Assembly (NCBI GenBank): GCA_905214895.1 | Contig: CAJMNP010000002.1 | Coordinates: forward strand, 1 to 20,699 | DNA: 20,699 nucleotides | Reading direction: 5' to 3' | DNA from: an uncultured bacterium | Lineage (GTDB): Bacteria > Actinomycetota > Coriobacteriia > Coriobacteriales > Coriobacteriaceae | In this document: positions 6,781 to 14,549 of the stretch, one piece after another | How the letters are laid out: every line of letters begins with the position of its first letter | Position numbering within the stretch: the stretch's first letter is position 1 | Made by a program: the position numbers and the translations under genes | Notes under the pieces: model-generated | What the model was told of the DNA's origin: nothing | The model's database searches: none | What the model saw: the letters and a program-made list of their open reading frames with translations, nothing else

Positions 6781-7230
6781 ATGCAGCTTCACGATCTTAC
6801 TCCCGCGCCCGGTTCCACCAAGAACCGTAAGCGCGTCGGCCGTGGCAATTCTTCGGGTCACGGCACCACTTCTGGCCGCGGCCAGAAGGGCCAGGGTTCC
6901 CGCTCTGGCGGCACCAAGGGTGCCGGCTTCGAGGGTGGCCAGACTCCGCTGGCTATGCGCCTGCCCAAGCTTCCGGGCTTCCGCAACCCCCGTCGTATCG
7001 AGTACACCGCTGTTAACGTTGAGCGTCTCGAGCGCAAGTTCGAGGATGGCGCTGTGATCGACGGTGCCGCTCTTAAGGCCGCTCGCATCACCAAGAGCGA
7101 GTTCGAGCCCGTCAAGGTGCTCGGCAATGGTGAGCTCACCAAGAAGTTCACGGTCAAGGTCGACAAGGTCAGCGCTTCTGCGCAGGCCAAGATCGAGGCC
7201 GCCGGCGGAAAGGTCGAGCTGCCGTGCTAA
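6781..7230 (+). CDS. rplO: 50S ribosomal protein L15
   Basis: Protein of 149 aa, standard for L15, a late-assembling protein of the large subunit with an extended glycine- and arginine-rich N-terminal tail. The start [20 protein letters not shown] is typical, followed by [20 protein letters not shown] and the [16 protein letters not shown] motif (about 57-72). The globular C-terminal half ends [13 protein letters not shown], matching the usual L15 terminus. The last seven bases overlap secY (7224-7230), indicating translational coupling with the secretion gene, an arrangement known from many spc operons. Confidence 0.98.
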   Translation: MQLHDLTPAPGSTKNRKRVGRGNSSGHGTTSGRGQKGQGSRSGGTKGAGFEGGQTPLAMRLPKLPGFRNPRRIEYTAVNVERLERKFEDGAVIDGAALKAARITKSEFEPVKVLGNGELTKKFTVKVDKVSASAQAKIEAAGGKVELPC

Positions 7231-8510
7231 ATGGTCTTAAGAATGCTTTCCGCATCAAAGAATTGCGCGAAAAGATTCTTTTTACCATAGCTATGCTCGT
7301 CGTGTACCGCATTGGTGCGCACGTTCCTGTGCCCGGCATTCCCTTCCAGGGGATGCTGGGCCTTTTCTCGACCGATAACAATTCGGTCGCCGCAGGTGCT
7401 ATGGCCCTCCTGAATCTTTTCTCTGGCGGCGCGTTGAGCTATGTTTCGGTGTTTTCGCTGGGCATCATGCCTTACATCACCAGCTCGATCATCCTCCAGA
7501 TGCTCCAGGCCGTTGTGCCTTCCCTGCATGAGCTTGCCCGCGAGGGCGAGGTCGGTCAGACCAAGATTACGCAGTATTCGCGTTACCTCACATTGGCTCT
7601 GGCAATCCTCAACTCCGTGGGTTACCTCTTCCTCTTTAAGAGCTTCGGCATCAGCTTCAATGGCGCCGGCGCTCCCGAGATCATCTTCGACCTCATGGTC
7701 GTCGGCACGCTCACCGCGGGCGCCATGCTGATCATGTGGATTGGTGAGCTCATCACCCAGCGCGGTATCGGCAATGGCATGTCGCTGATCATCTTTGCGA
7801 ACATCATGGCCGGTCTGCCGCAGGCGATTTTCTCCAGCACCGAGGGCAATGCCGGTGGCATCATCACCATGGTGATCATCTGCGCCATCATCCTGCTGGT
7901 TATCCCGCTGATTGTTTTCCTTGAGCGCGGCCAGCGCCGCATTCCGGTCTCCTACGCTAAGCGCGTCGTGGGCCGTCGCATGATGGGTGGCCAGACCACC
8001 TACCTGCCCATCAAGGTTAACACCGCGGGTGTCGTGCCGATCATCTTCGCTTCGGCGCTGCTGTACTTCCCGGCTCAGATTGCCGTGTTCTTCCCCGGCA
8101 TCGGCTGGATTCAGGCAGTTGCCTCTGCGCTTTCGACCGGTTGGCTCAACTGGGTGCTTAATGTTGTCCTCATCGTGTTCTTCGCGTACTTCTACACTTC
8201 CATGGTGTTCAACCCCGATGACACGGCCGACAACCTTAAGAAGCAGGGCGGCTTTATTCCGGGCGTTCGTCCGGGTAGGGCTACCGCGGCCTACATCAAG
8301 AACGCGCTCAACAAGATCACGCTTCCCAGCGCTGTCTTTTTGGCGCTCATCGCCATCGTGCCTTCGATCATCTTCTCCTTCACGGGTAACCATCTGATCC
8401 AGGCTTTTGGCGGAACGTCCATCCTCATCATGGTCGGCGTCGTGCTCGACACGGTCGATAAGCTCGAAGGCCAGATCAAGATGTATGATTACGATGGATT
8501 CTTTAAATAG
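7224..8510 (+). CDS. secY: Preprotein translocase subunit SecY
   Basis: Protein of 428 aa, the channel-forming subunit of the Sec translocon in the cytoplasmic membrane. About ten hydrophobic segments can be counted. Family landmarks are [10 protein letters not shown] near residue 28, [18 protein letters not shown] (about 79-96), [14 protein letters not shown] in the central region, the cytoplasmic loop [18 protein letters not shown] (about 234-251), and MYDYDGFFK at the C-terminus. The GTG at 7224 overlaps the end of rplO by 7 nt and uses the purine-rich GGAAAGG at 7207-7213 inside rplO. An ATG at 7231 is out of frame. SecE and SecG are not in the window. adk follows after 18 nt. Confidence 0.98.
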   Translation: MLNGLKNAFRIKELREKILFTIAMLVVYRIGAHVPVPGIPFQGMLGLFSTDNNSVAAGAMALLNLFSGGALSYVSVFSLGIMPYITSSIILQMLQAVVPSLHELAREGEVGQTKITQYSRYLTLALAILNSVGYLFLFKSFGISFNGAGAPEIIFDLMVVGTLTAGAMLIMWIGELITQRGIGNGMSLIIFANIMAGLPQAIFSSTEGNAGGIITMVIICAIILLVIPLIVFLERGQRRIPVSYAKRVVGRRMMGGQTTYLPIKVNTAGVVPIIFASALLYFPAQIAVFFPGIGWIQAVASALSTGWLNWVLNVVLIVFFAYFYTSMVFNPDDTADNLKKQGGFIPGVRPGRATAAYIKNALNKITLPSAVFLALIAIVPSIIFSFTGNHLIQAFGGTSILIMVGVVLDTVDKLEGQIKMYDYDGFFK

Positions 8511-8528
8511 GCTAGAGGAGGATTGCTC

Positions 8529-9155
8529 ATGAACCTCGTATTGCTCGGAGCTCCGGGTGCCGGTAAGGGTACCGTCGCACAGGAGCTCGTCGCCGAGTTT
8601 GGCGTCGCCCACATTTCCACGGGCGACCTGCTGCGTGCTGCCGTCAAGGGTGGCACCGAGCTTGGTATTCAGGCTAAGAAGTACATGGACGCTGGCGAGC
8701 TCGTCCCCGACCAGCTCGTGATCGACCTTGTCAAGGAGCGCCTTGCCGCCGATGACGCCCAGCAGGGCTTCATCCTCGACGGCTTCCCGCGCAACACCGC
8801 CCAGGCTGTGACGCTCGATTTCGAGCTCTCCGCCATGGGTCGCGAGATCGACTGCGCCCTTCTGGTCGACGTGGCCCCCGAGGTCATCATCGATCGTCTG
8901 TCTTCGCGTCGCACCTGCCGCGCCTGCGGTTACACCGGCACGGCTGCCGATGCTACCTGCCCCAAGTGCGGTGGCGAGATGTATCAGCGCGACGACGACA
9001 AGCCCGAGACCATCAAGAACCGTCTCGACGTCTACGAGAAGTCCACGAGCCCGCTCGTCGACTACTATCGTGGCCAGGGTCTGCTCAAGTCGGTCAACGG
9101 TGACCAGGCTCGCGAGACCGTGTACGGGGATGTCAAAGAGGCTCTCGGTCTATGA
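8529..9155 (+). CDS. adk: Adenylate kinase, zinc-LID type
   Basis: Protein of 208 aa from the ATG at 8529, which has GAGGAGG at 8515-8521; an in-frame TTG two codons earlier was rejected because it sits too close to that site. The enzyme interconverts ATP and AMP with two ADP in the cytoplasm. The P-loop GAPGAGKGT is at residues 7-15, the AMP-site segment HISTGDLLRAAV follows, and ILDGFPRN is present near residue 80. The LID has four cysteines (CRAC and CPKC), as in zinc-stabilised Gram-positive and actinobacterial enzymes; E. coli adk lacks them. The stop overlaps the map start in an ATGA arrangement (9152-9155). Confidence 0.98.
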   Translation: MNLVLLGAPGAGKGTVAQELVAEFGVAHISTGDLLRAAVKGGTELGIQAKKYMDAGELVPDQLVIDLVKERLAADDAQQGFILDGFPRNTAQAVTLDFELSAMGREIDCALLVDVAPEVIIDRLSSRRTCRACGYTGTAADATCPKCGGEMYQRDDDKPETIKNRLDVYEKSTSPLVDYYRGQGLLKSVNGDQARETVYGDVKEALGL

Positions 9156-9940
9156 TCAAGATTAAGTCTGCAACGCAAATCGAGCAGATGAAGAAGGCAG
9201 GAGCGCTATCTAAGATGGCGCTCCGCCACGTTGGAGCCATGGTGCGCCCCGGCGTTTCGACCTTTGAGCTCGATCAGCTCGCGGAGCAGATTATCCGCAT
9301 GCATGGCGGCATCCCGGCCTTTAAGGGTTACGGCGGGTTCCCGGGAACCATTTGCGCATCGATCAACGATGCCGTGGTCCACGGTATTCCCAACCCCGAC
9401 ATGATCCTGCGCGATGGCGATATCATTTCCATCGATACGGGAGCCGTTGTCGACGGTTGGGTCGGCGATAACGCTTGGACGTTTTTCGTCGGCACCCCCA
9501 CGCCCGAGGCCAAGGCCCTGTGCGAGGTTACGCGCGATTGCCTTAAGGCTGCCATCGAGCAGGCTGTCCCCGGTAACCATATCGGGGACGTCGGTTATGC
9601 CGTTCAGTCCCTCGCCGAGTCTCACGGTTACGGCGTGCTTCGTGACTATGTGGGCCATGGCATTGGCCGCGTGATGCACGAGGACCCCAACGTTCCTAAC
9701 TATGGAAAGAAGGGGAGGGGCGTTCGCCTCCAGGCCGGCATGGTCATTGCCATCGAGCCGATGGTTACGATGGGTTCCAACCATGTGAGCACGGGCTCCG
9801 ACGGTTGGATTGTTACGACCAACGACCACCTGCCCGCCGCGCACTACGAGAACACCGTCGCCATTACCAATGACGGTCCGGTGATTCTCACCACGGATGC
9901 CCAGGGTGCTTGGTGTTCCTTGCAGGGCGGTGAAATGTAA
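9152..9940 (+). CDS. map: Methionine aminopeptidase, type I
   Basis: Protein of 262 aa that removes N-terminal methionine from new proteins in the cytoplasm. All five metal ligands are recognisable: D95 (in SIDTGAVVDGWVGDNAW), D106, H169 (in YVGHGIGRVMHEDP), E202 (in VIAIEPMV) and E233 (in HYENTVAI); the substrate-site histidines H77 and H176 are also present. The start overlaps adk by 4 nt. The C-terminal end is unusual at DNA level: the last codons and the TAA stop lie in GAAATGTAA, which is the outer arm of a 129-bp palindromic element (9932-10060). The last residues after GAWCSLQ (GGEM) may thus have been shaped by that element; this is inference. Confidence 0.97.
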   Translation: MIKIKSATQIEQMKKAGALSKMALRHVGAMVRPGVSTFELDQLAEQIIRMHGGIPAFKGYGGFPGTICASINDAVVHGIPNPDMILRDGDIISIDTGAVVDGWVGDNAWTFFVGTPTPEAKALCEVTRDCLKAAIEQAVPGNHIGDVGYAVQSLAESHGYGVLRDYVGHGIGRVMHEDPNVPNYGKKGRGVRLQAGMVIAIEPMVTMGSNHVSTGSDGWIVTTNDHLPAAHYENTVAITNDGPVILTTDAQGAWCSLQGGEM

Positions 9941-10060
9941 AAGTCGCCGCCCCCTGATGCCCAACCTCGCCTTTCAATTTCGAAGGCATGACCCCAAGGT
10001 CTATGCCTTCTCATTTCAAGGCGATCTTGGGTATCAGGGAACGGTTTTGTTTTACATTTC
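9932..10060. repeat. 129-bp nested palindrome after map
   Basis: Three concentric stems share one centre. Outer: GAAATGTAAAA (9932-9942) with TTTTACATTTC (10050-10060), 11 of 11. Middle: 9952-9973 with 10018-10039, 22-nt arms with 19 Watson-Crick pairs, one wobble and two mismatches. Inner: GAAGGCATGACC (9982-9993) with 9998-10010, 12 pairs with one bulged base, closing a CCAA loop. The map stop codon lies in the outer arm. It is unlike the 85-bp repeats flanking the permease. A MITE-like insertion or a large RNA structure at the end of map are both possible. Confidence 0.75.
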
Positions 10061-10068
10061 AAATGTAA
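10052..10068. promoter_or_regulatory. 17-bp perfect dyad, possible operator
   Basis: TTACATTTCAAATGTAA is an exact 8-1-8 palindrome. Its left half is the right end of the larger nested palindrome. It lies about 37 bp upstream of the candidate infA -35 box, a position where an activator or repressor could act. It may instead be a by-product of the palindromic element's end. Confidence 0.35.
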
Positions 10069-10104
10069 CAAGTTCCACTTAGTTGTGGAGCCATTACGAA
10101 GTTA

Positions 10105-10133
10105 TTACGATGCGTGCATACGTGTTGTAGAAT
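10105..10133 (+). promoter_or_regulatory. Candidate promoter for infA
   Basis: TAGAAT (10128-10133, five of six matches) is preceded by 17 bp and TTACGA (10105-10110, three of six matches). The start site would be near 10140, about 33 nt before infA. A promoter here would explain how infA and the alpha-operon genes are expressed downstream of the long palindrome. Confidence 0.45.
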
Positions 10134-10172
10134 ATTCAATCGCTGTCGTTTTCTAGAGAAAGATGATTGCTT

Positions 10173-10391
10173 GTGAAGAAGGAAGACGCAATTGAGCTCG
10201 AGGGTACGGTAAAGGAACCGTTGCCCAATGCCATGTTTAAGGTTGAGCTCGAGAACGGTCATTCGGTTCTGTGCAACATTTCTGGCAAGATTCGAATGAA
10301 TTACATCCGTATTCTCCCCGGTGACAGGGTTGTCGTGGAGCTTTCCCCGTACGACCTGACCCGCGGTCGCATCACCTATCGCTACAAATAG
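10173..10391 (+). CDS. infA: Translation initiation factor IF-1
   Basis: Protein of 72 aa, the exact usual IF-1 length, from the GTG at 10173; the in-frame TTG at 10167 would add two residues and was not preferred. IF-1 binds the A site of the 30S subunit during initiation. The OB-fold is clear: [60 protein letters not shown] and [11 protein letters not shown]. No strong ribosome-binding site is visible; GAGAAAGA at 10156-10163 is the best candidate. It stands alone between a 232-nt spacer with a palindrome and a 150-nt structured spacer before rpmJ. Confidence 0.97.
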   Translation: MKKEDAIELEGTVKEPLPNAMFKVELENGHSVLCNISGKIRMNYIRILPGDRVVVELSPYDLTRGRITYRYK

Positions 10392-10416
10392 CGGCACGCA
10401 TACACGCACTCCATTT

Positions 10417-10492
10417 CCGGCTGCAGGCTTAGCTCAACCTACGGTCGGATTGTGTGTGAAGACCAGCCATAGTTTTAAACGCCTGCGGCTGG
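10417..10492 (+). promoter_or_regulatory. Structured spacer between infA and rpmJ
   Basis: CCGGCTGCAGGC (10417-10428) pairs with GCCTGCGGCTGG (10481-10492) through ten Watson-Crick pairs and two G-T wobbles, enclosing 52 nt. The closing stem ends 49 nt before the rpmJ start. A 150-nt gap is long for this otherwise compact gene order, so a leader regulating rpmJ-rpsM-rpsK-rpsD-rpoA-rplQ is plausible. It does not visibly match the enterobacterial alpha-operon S4 site. Confidence 0.35.
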
Positions 10493-10541
10493 GCGAGTAG
10501 ATAGTAGGGAAGTAGTTTGAGCGCTACCGAAAGGAAGAACG

Positions 10542-10655
10542 ATGAAGGTACGTCCTTCGGTCAAGAAGATGTGCGATAAGTGCAAAATCATTAGGCGCCA
10601 TGGCAAGGTCCTCGTCATTTGCGAGAACCCCCGTCATAAGCAGCGTCAGGGTTAA
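10542..10655 (+). CDS. rpmJ: 50S ribosomal protein L36 (zinc-binding)
   Basis: Protein of 37 aa: it starts [19 protein letters not shown] and ends [10 protein letters not shown], the standard short L36. The zinc ligands C11, C14, C27 and H32 are all present, so this is the zinc-containing form. L36 is a late-assembling protein of the large subunit. The ATG at 10542 has AAGGAAG upstream (10531-10537). rpsM follows after 14 nt. Between infA and rpsM is its normal site in Gram-positive genomes. Confidence 0.97.
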   Translation: MKVRPSVKKMCDKCKIIRRHGKVLVICENPRHKQRQG

Positions 10656-10669
10656 GAGAGGAGACTACG

Positions 10670-11044
10670 TTGGCCCGTATTAATGGTGTCGACCTCCCGC
10701 GTGAGAAGCGCGTTGAGATCGGTCTGACCTACATTTACGGCATCGGCCGCACCACTGCGACGAAGATCTGCGTCGAGTGCAACGTTAACGTGGATACGCG
10801 CGTTAAGGACCTCACCGAGGATGAGGTTAACGCCATCCGCGATTATATCGATAAGAACCAGATCATGGTTGAGGGCGACCTCCGCCGTGAGCGCAACCAG
10901 AACGTCAAGCGCCTTATGGACATCGGCTGCAACCGCGGCCTTCGTCACCGCAAGGGCCTCCCGGTCCGCGGCCAGCGCACCCACACTAACGCTCGTACCC
11001 GCAAGGGCCCGAAGCGTCAGATCGGTGCTAAGAAGAAGAAATAA
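10670..11044 (+). CDS. rpsM: 30S ribosomal protein S13
   Basis: Protein of 124 aa, a head protein of the small subunit that bridges to the large subunit and touches P-site tRNA. It starts [19 protein letters not shown], has the helix-hairpin-helix [13 protein letters not shown] (about 23-35), and the C-terminal [20 protein letters not shown] and [16 protein letters not shown] tail. The start is a TTG at 10670, supported by GAGGAG at 10658-10663; no ATG or GTG fits the conserved N-terminus. rpsK follows after 14 nt. Confidence 0.97.
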   Translation: MARINGVDLPREKRVEIGLTYIYGIGRTTATKICVECNVNVDTRVKDLTEDEVNAIRDYIDKNQIMVEGDLRRERNQNVKRLMDIGCNRGLRHRKGLPVRGQRTHTNARTRKGPKRQIGAKKKK

Positions 11045-11058
11045 GGAGCGCTAGATAG

Positions 11059-11463
11059 ATGGCTACTGCTAAGAAGAACGTTCGCGCTGCCCGTCTGAAG
11101 CGCGCGGACCGTAAGAACATTTCCGTGGGCCAGGCTCACATTCGTTCTACGTTCAACAACACGATCGTTTCGATCACCGATCCCCAGGGCAACGTCATTT
11201 CCTGGAAGTCGGCTGGCCAGGTGGGCTTCAAGGGCTCCCGTAAGTCCACGCCGTTCGCTGCCCAGATGGCTGCCGAGGCTGCTGCCAAGCAGGCCATGGA
11301 GCACGGTATGAAGAAGGTTTCCGTCTTCGTCAAGGGCCCCGGCTCCGGTCGTGAGACCGCCATCCGCTCCCTCCAGGCTGCTGGCCTCGAGGTCTCGAGC
11401 ATCCAGGACAAGACCCCCATTCCGCACAACGGCTGCCGCCCCAAGAAGCGTCGCCGCGTGTAA
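11059..11463 (+). CDS. rpsK: 30S ribosomal protein S11
   Basis: Protein of 134 aa, a platform protein of the small subunit near the mRNA exit. Landmarks are [20 protein letters not shown] (about 27-46), [20 protein letters not shown], and the C-terminal [20 protein letters not shown] followed by KKRRRV. The ribosome-binding site AAGGAG at 11043-11048 overlaps the rpsM stop. rpsD follows after 19 nt. Confidence 0.98.
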   Translation: MATAKKNVRAARLKRADRKNISVGQAHIRSTFNNTIVSITDPQGNVISWKSAGQVGFKGSRKSTPFAAQMAAEAAAKQAMEHGMKKVSVFVKGPGSGRETAIRSLQAAGLEVSSIQDKTPIPHNGCRPKKRRRV

Positions 11464-11482
11464 CTGAAAGGATCGTATCAAT

Positions 11483-12079
11483 ATGGCAATCGACAGGACT
11501 CCTGTTCTTAAGCGCTGCCGTCAGCTCGGGATCGATCCCGCTGAGCTCGGTTACAGCAGCAAGAAGGAATCTATCCGTCAGCCCAAGCGCCGTCGCAAGG
11601 AATCTGAGTACGGCATGCAGCTGCGCGAGAAGCAGAAGGTCAAGTTCATCTATGGCGTTCTGGAGAAGCAGTTCCACGGCTACTTCAACAAGGCCCGCAA
11701 GATGAACGGCGTCACCGGTGAGAACCTCATGATCATCCTTGAGTCTCGCCTCGACAACGTCGTCTTCCGTCTTGGCTTCGCCCGCACCCGCAAAGAGGCT
11801 CGTCAGTCCGTCCGTCACGGTCACTTCACCGTGAACGGCAAGCGTGTGGACATCCCGTCCTACCGCGTCAAGGCCGGCGACGTCGTCGCTGTCGGCGAGA
11901 AGTTCCGTGACCTCCTCCCCATCAAGGAGGCCCTGATTTCCTCCGAGCGCTTTGAGGTCCCTGGCTGGCTCGAGGTCGATATCGAGAAGCTGTCTGGTAA
12001 CGTGCTCGCTCTGCCGACGCGTGAGCAGATCAGCGGTGATATCAACGAGCAGCTCATCGTCGAGCTCTACTCTAAGTAG
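11483..12079 (+). CDS. rpsD: 30S ribosomal protein S4 (zinc-free form)
   Basis: Protein of 198 aa. S4 nucleates assembly of the small subunit by binding 16S rRNA and in several bacteria represses its own operon. Only one cysteine (C12) is seen, so the N-terminal zinc knuckle of the C+ form is absent and this is the C- form. The S4 RNA-binding domain shows NLMIILESRLDNVVFRLGFA (about 81-100), RTRKEARQSVRHGHFTVNGK and VDIPSYRVKAGDVV. The N-terminus MAIDRTPVLKRCRQLGIDP differs from the longer C+ proteins. The ATG at 11483 has GAAAGGA upstream. Gene position between rpsK and rpoA is conventional. Confidence 0.97.
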   Translation: MAIDRTPVLKRCRQLGIDPAELGYSSKKESIRQPKRRRKESEYGMQLREKQKVKFIYGVLEKQFHGYFNKARKMNGVTGENLMIILESRLDNVVFRLGFARTRKEARQSVRHGHFTVNGKRVDIPSYRVKAGDVVAVGEKFRDLLPIKEALISSERFEVPGWLEVDIEKLSGNVLALPTREQISGDINEQLIVELYSK

Positions 12080-12111
12080 TCCATCCGGGCTGCTGAGGCT
12101 GGAGGTAATAC

Positions 12112-13053
12112 ATGTCAGAATTCATTAGGCCTCAGGTTCAGGTCGAAGAGATCAACGAGACGTCTGCTCGTGTCTCCGTCGAGCCGCTCGAGCGTGGTTA
12201 CGGCGATACGCTGGGTAACTCCCTTCGTCGCGTTCTTCTGTCCTCGCTCGAGGGTGCCGCCGTCGAGGCTATTCAGATCGATGGTGCGCAGCACGAGTTC
12301 ATGACCATCCCTAACATGGTCGAGGATGTCACCGACATCGTCCTGAATGTCAAGGGTCTTGTCTTCAGGGCTCTCGGCACGACCGACGAGGCGACCGCCA
12401 CCATCTCGGTTGACGGCCCCTGCGAGGTCACCGGTGCGGACTTCTTTATTCCGTCCGAGTTTGAGCTGGTCAACCCCGAGCAGCACATCGCTACGCTCAC
12501 CGAGGGTGGCCATCTCACCATGAGCATGCGCATCGGCTATGGCCGCGGCTATGTCTCTGGCGAGGCCAACAAGCGCGACAACGATCCCATCGGTGTGATC
12601 CACGTCGACTCGCTGTACTCGCCGGTTTCCCGTTGCGCCAAGCTCGTTGAGGCTTGCCGTGTCGGTCAGCACACCGACTACGACCGCCTTGTCCTCGAGA
12701 TCGAGACCAACGGCTCCATCGCCCCGCGCGACGCCGTGGTCCAGGCTGCCAATATCATCAATCAGCATATGGCCGCCTTTATGAACCTTGCCGAGACCCC
12801 CGAGGTCGAGGAGGAGGCTTCGATCTTCGCTCCCGAGGTCACCAACGACAACGCCGAGCTGGACAAGCAGATCGAGGATCTGGACCTTTCCGTCCGTTCC
12901 TACAACTGCCTTAAGCGCGCCAGCATTCACTCGGTCCGTCAGCTCGTTGAGTTCTCGGAGAACGATCTGCTTAACATCCGTAACTTCGGTGTTAAGTCGA
13001 TCGAGGAAGTGAAGGACAAGCTTGAGTCCATGGGCCTGAGCCTGAAGGCTTAA
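12112..13053 (+). CDS. rpoA: DNA-directed RNA polymerase subunit alpha
   Basis: Protein of 313 aa, standard for alpha, whose dimer starts assembly of RNA polymerase. The N-terminal domain (about 1-230) has PLERGYGDTLGNSLRRVLLS and GAAVEAIQIDGAQHEFMTIP. A linker rich in acidic residues (about 228-250) leads to the C-terminal domain (about 250-313), which contacts UP elements and activators: DLSVRSYNCLKRASIHSVRQ and NIRNFGVKSIEEVKDKL are diagnostic. The ATG at 12112 has GGAGGT at 12101-12106. It lies 32 nt after rpsD and 30 nt before rplQ, so its level is tied to ribosomal-protein transcription. Confidence 0.98.
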   Translation: MSEFIRPQVQVEEINETSARVSVEPLERGYGDTLGNSLRRVLLSSLEGAAVEAIQIDGAQHEFMTIPNMVEDVTDIVLNVKGLVFRALGTTDEATATISVDGPCEVTGADFFIPSEFELVNPEQHIATLTEGGHLTMSMRIGYGRGYVSGEANKRDNDPIGVIHVDSLYSPVSRCAKLVEACRVGQHTDYDRLVLEIETNGSIAPRDAVVQAANIINQHMAAFMNLAETPEVEEEASIFAPEVTNDNAELDKQIEDLDLSVRSYNCLKRASIHSVRQLVEFSENDLLNIRNFGVKSIEEVKDKLESMGLSLKA

Positions 13054-13083
13054 TGCTTCGCATATTTGAGGAGAAACTAGACC

Positions 13084-13551
13084 ATGCGTCACAACGTTAA
13101 GAAGGGCCTGAAGCTCGGCACCGATGCGAGCCACACCAAGGCCATGAAGAAGAGCCTGGCCAAGGCCCTCTTCGAGAACGACCGCATCAAGACCACCGAG
13201 ACCCGCGCTAAGGCGCTGCGTTCGGTCGTCGACCCGATCATCACCTGGGCCAAGAAGGGCGACCTGCACTCTCGTCGTCTGGCTATCGCCAAGCTCGGCG
13301 ATAAGCAGCTCGTTGCCGAGATCTTCGACAAGGCTGCTCAGGGCATGTGGCAGGACCGCAACGGCGGTTACACCCGCATCATGAAGCTCGGTAACCGTAA
13401 GGGCGACAATGCTCCTATCGTTATCATGGAGCTCGTCACCGAGCCTTGCACGCCTAAGGCCAAGAAGGCTGCTCCGGCCCCCAAGAAGGCCGCTGCTCCC
13501 AAGAAGGTCGAGGCCGTCGAGGAGGCTCCTGCTGAGGAGACCGCTGAGTAG
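13084..13551 (+). CDS. rplQ: 50S ribosomal protein L17 with Ala/Lys/Pro-rich tail
   Basis: Protein of 155 aa. L17 lies near the tunnel exit of the large subunit. The core (about 1-122) has MRHNVKKGLKLGTDASHTKA, LFENDRIKTTETRAKALRSV, and GGYTRIMKLGNRKGDNAP. After about residue 122 comes a low-complexity tail of roughly 33 residues, basic first (KAKKAAPAPKKAAAPKK) and acidic at the end (EEAPAEETAE). Bacterial L17 usually ends near 115-130 aa, so the tail is an extension, as seen in many actinobacteria. The gene ends the operon: an intrinsic terminator begins 26 nt after the stop. Confidence 0.97.
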   Translation: MRHNVKKGLKLGTDASHTKAMKKSLAKALFENDRIKTTETRAKALRSVVDPIITWAKKGDLHSRRLAIAKLGDKQLVAEIFDKAAQGMWQDRNGGYTRIMKLGNRKGDNAPIVIMELVTEPCTPKAKKAAPAPKKAAAPKKVEAVEEAPAEETAE

Positions 13552-13577
13552 ACAATCCGTCTGCATAGGCTATATTC

Positions 13578-13607
13578 GAGGGGTACGTTCGCGTACCCCT
13601 CTTTTTT
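13578..13607 (+). terminator. Intrinsic terminator of the ribosomal-protein operon
   Basis: A perfect 10-bp stem, GAGGGGTACG (13578-13587) with CGTACCCCTC (13592-13601), closes a TTCG tetraloop and is followed at once by six T (13602-13607). This is a textbook rho-independent terminator after rplQ. It separates the ribosomal operon from truA, though read-through remains possible. Confidence 0.95.
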
Positions 13608-13642
13608 GTCGCGATACCGTTGATTGTTTGTTGGGAGCGCCT

Positions 13643-14467
13643 ATGACCGCGCCGTCTGATTTCAATTCGATTCCAGAGCTTGATGCTACGCTCGTATTCC
13701 GTGTCGCCTACGATGGCTCGTCCTATAGTGGATTTGCCGAGCAGCCGGGTCAGACGACCGTTGCGGGTGAGTTGCGCCGCGCTATCGAGACGCTGTTGCG
13801 CCGCCCGATCGATCTGACGTGTGCGGGGCGTACCGATGCCGGTGTGCATGCGGTGGCTCAGTACATTAGCGTGCCCGTAACGGACGCTGAGCTGGCGTGT
13901 ACGCGCCGTAGATGGCTGAGGGCTATGGATGCCCTCCTGCCTAAAGATATCGCCATAAACGAGGTCTACAAGGCCCGTAAGGGCTTTTCTGCGCGCTTTG
14001 ACGCGCGGTCCCGCACGTATACGTACCGCATTGCCGACCGCGATGCGCGCCCCGTGCTCTCGCGCGGTGCGGTGTGGTGGCATCGCTACCCCTTGGATGT
14101 CGATGCCATGGCTGCCGCGTGCCCTGCGCTCTTGGGCGAGCAGGACTTTAAGAGCTTTTGCAAGGTGGCGTCTGCCGTGGGCAAGCCCACACACCGATGC
14201 GTGATGCGTGCCGAGTTTGGCCATGAGGTCGCTTTTGGCGAAGATATCCTGACCTTCACTATCGAGGGCAACGCGTTTTTGCACTCGATGGTGCGCACTA
14301 TTGTGGGCACGCTCGTGGAGATCGGCATGCATCGTCGCGATCCCCAGTGGATGCGCGAGGTCATTGATGCCTGCGACCGTACCGCTGCGGGTCCCACGGC
14401 GCCTGCCTGCGGCCTTACGTTTATGGGTGTGGATTACGGCCCCGACGAGCTTGTCGTGCTTGACTAG
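13643..14467 (+). CDS. truA: tRNA pseudouridine(38-40) synthase TruA
   Basis: Protein of 274 aa from the ATG at 13643, which has GGGAG at 13633-13637. The frame stays open further upstream across the rplQ terminator, but that part is not protein-like and was excluded. TruA converts U38-U40 of the tRNA anticodon arm to pseudouridine. The catalytic aspartate is D65 in CAGRTDAGVHA (60-70). Other landmarks are RVAYDGSSYSGFAEQPGQTT near the start, FSARFDARSRTYTYRI, and the C-terminal NAFLHSMVRTIVGTLVEIG. truA after rplQ is a common Gram-positive arrangement. It is followed by a 162-nt spacer with short repeats. Confidence 0.96.
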   Translation: MTAPSDFNSIPELDATLVFRVAYDGSSYSGFAEQPGQTTVAGELRRAIETLLRRPIDLTCAGRTDAGVHAVAQYISVPVTDAELACTRRRWLRAMDALLPKDIAINEVYKARKGFSARFDARSRTYTYRIADRDARPVLSRGAVWWHRYPLDVDAMAAACPALLGEQDFKSFCKVASAVGKPTHRCVMRAEFGHEVAFGEDILTFTIEGNAFLHSMVRTIVGTLVEIGMHRRDPQWMREVIDACDRTAAGPTAPACGLTFMGVDYGPDELVVLD

Positions 14468-14495
14468 GGGGAGTGCTCGGCGCGTCCGTGGCTGG

Positions 14496-14549
14496 CACAT
14501 ACTATGTGTGGGCTGCGCGTGTGCAACATCTGTTCTTGGCGTGCAACAT
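14496..14549. promoter_or_regulatory. Dyad and 20-bp-spaced direct repeats downstream of truA
   Basis: CACATACTATGTG (14496-14508) is an exact 6-1-6 palindrome. It is followed by two copies of GTGCAACAT, at 14521-14529 and 14541-14549, exactly 20 bp apart, which is close to two helical turns. They lie 80-134 bp upstream of the glycosyltransferase-like gene. Such spacing could hold a regulator on one DNA face. TATAGC (14570-14575) could be a -10 box but has no clear -35. Confidence 0.3.

Noticed and set aside
7227..8612. Long open frame antisense to secY (461 codons)
   Set aside because: GC-rich codon bias keeps the antisense frame open; composition is rich in Asp, Glu and His, without any domain, and secY is certain.
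13409..13642. Upstream extension of truA
   Set aside because: It runs across rplQ and its terminator in a different frame; the sequence is an Arg/Leu/Ser-rich shadow. The ATG at 13643 has GGGAG.
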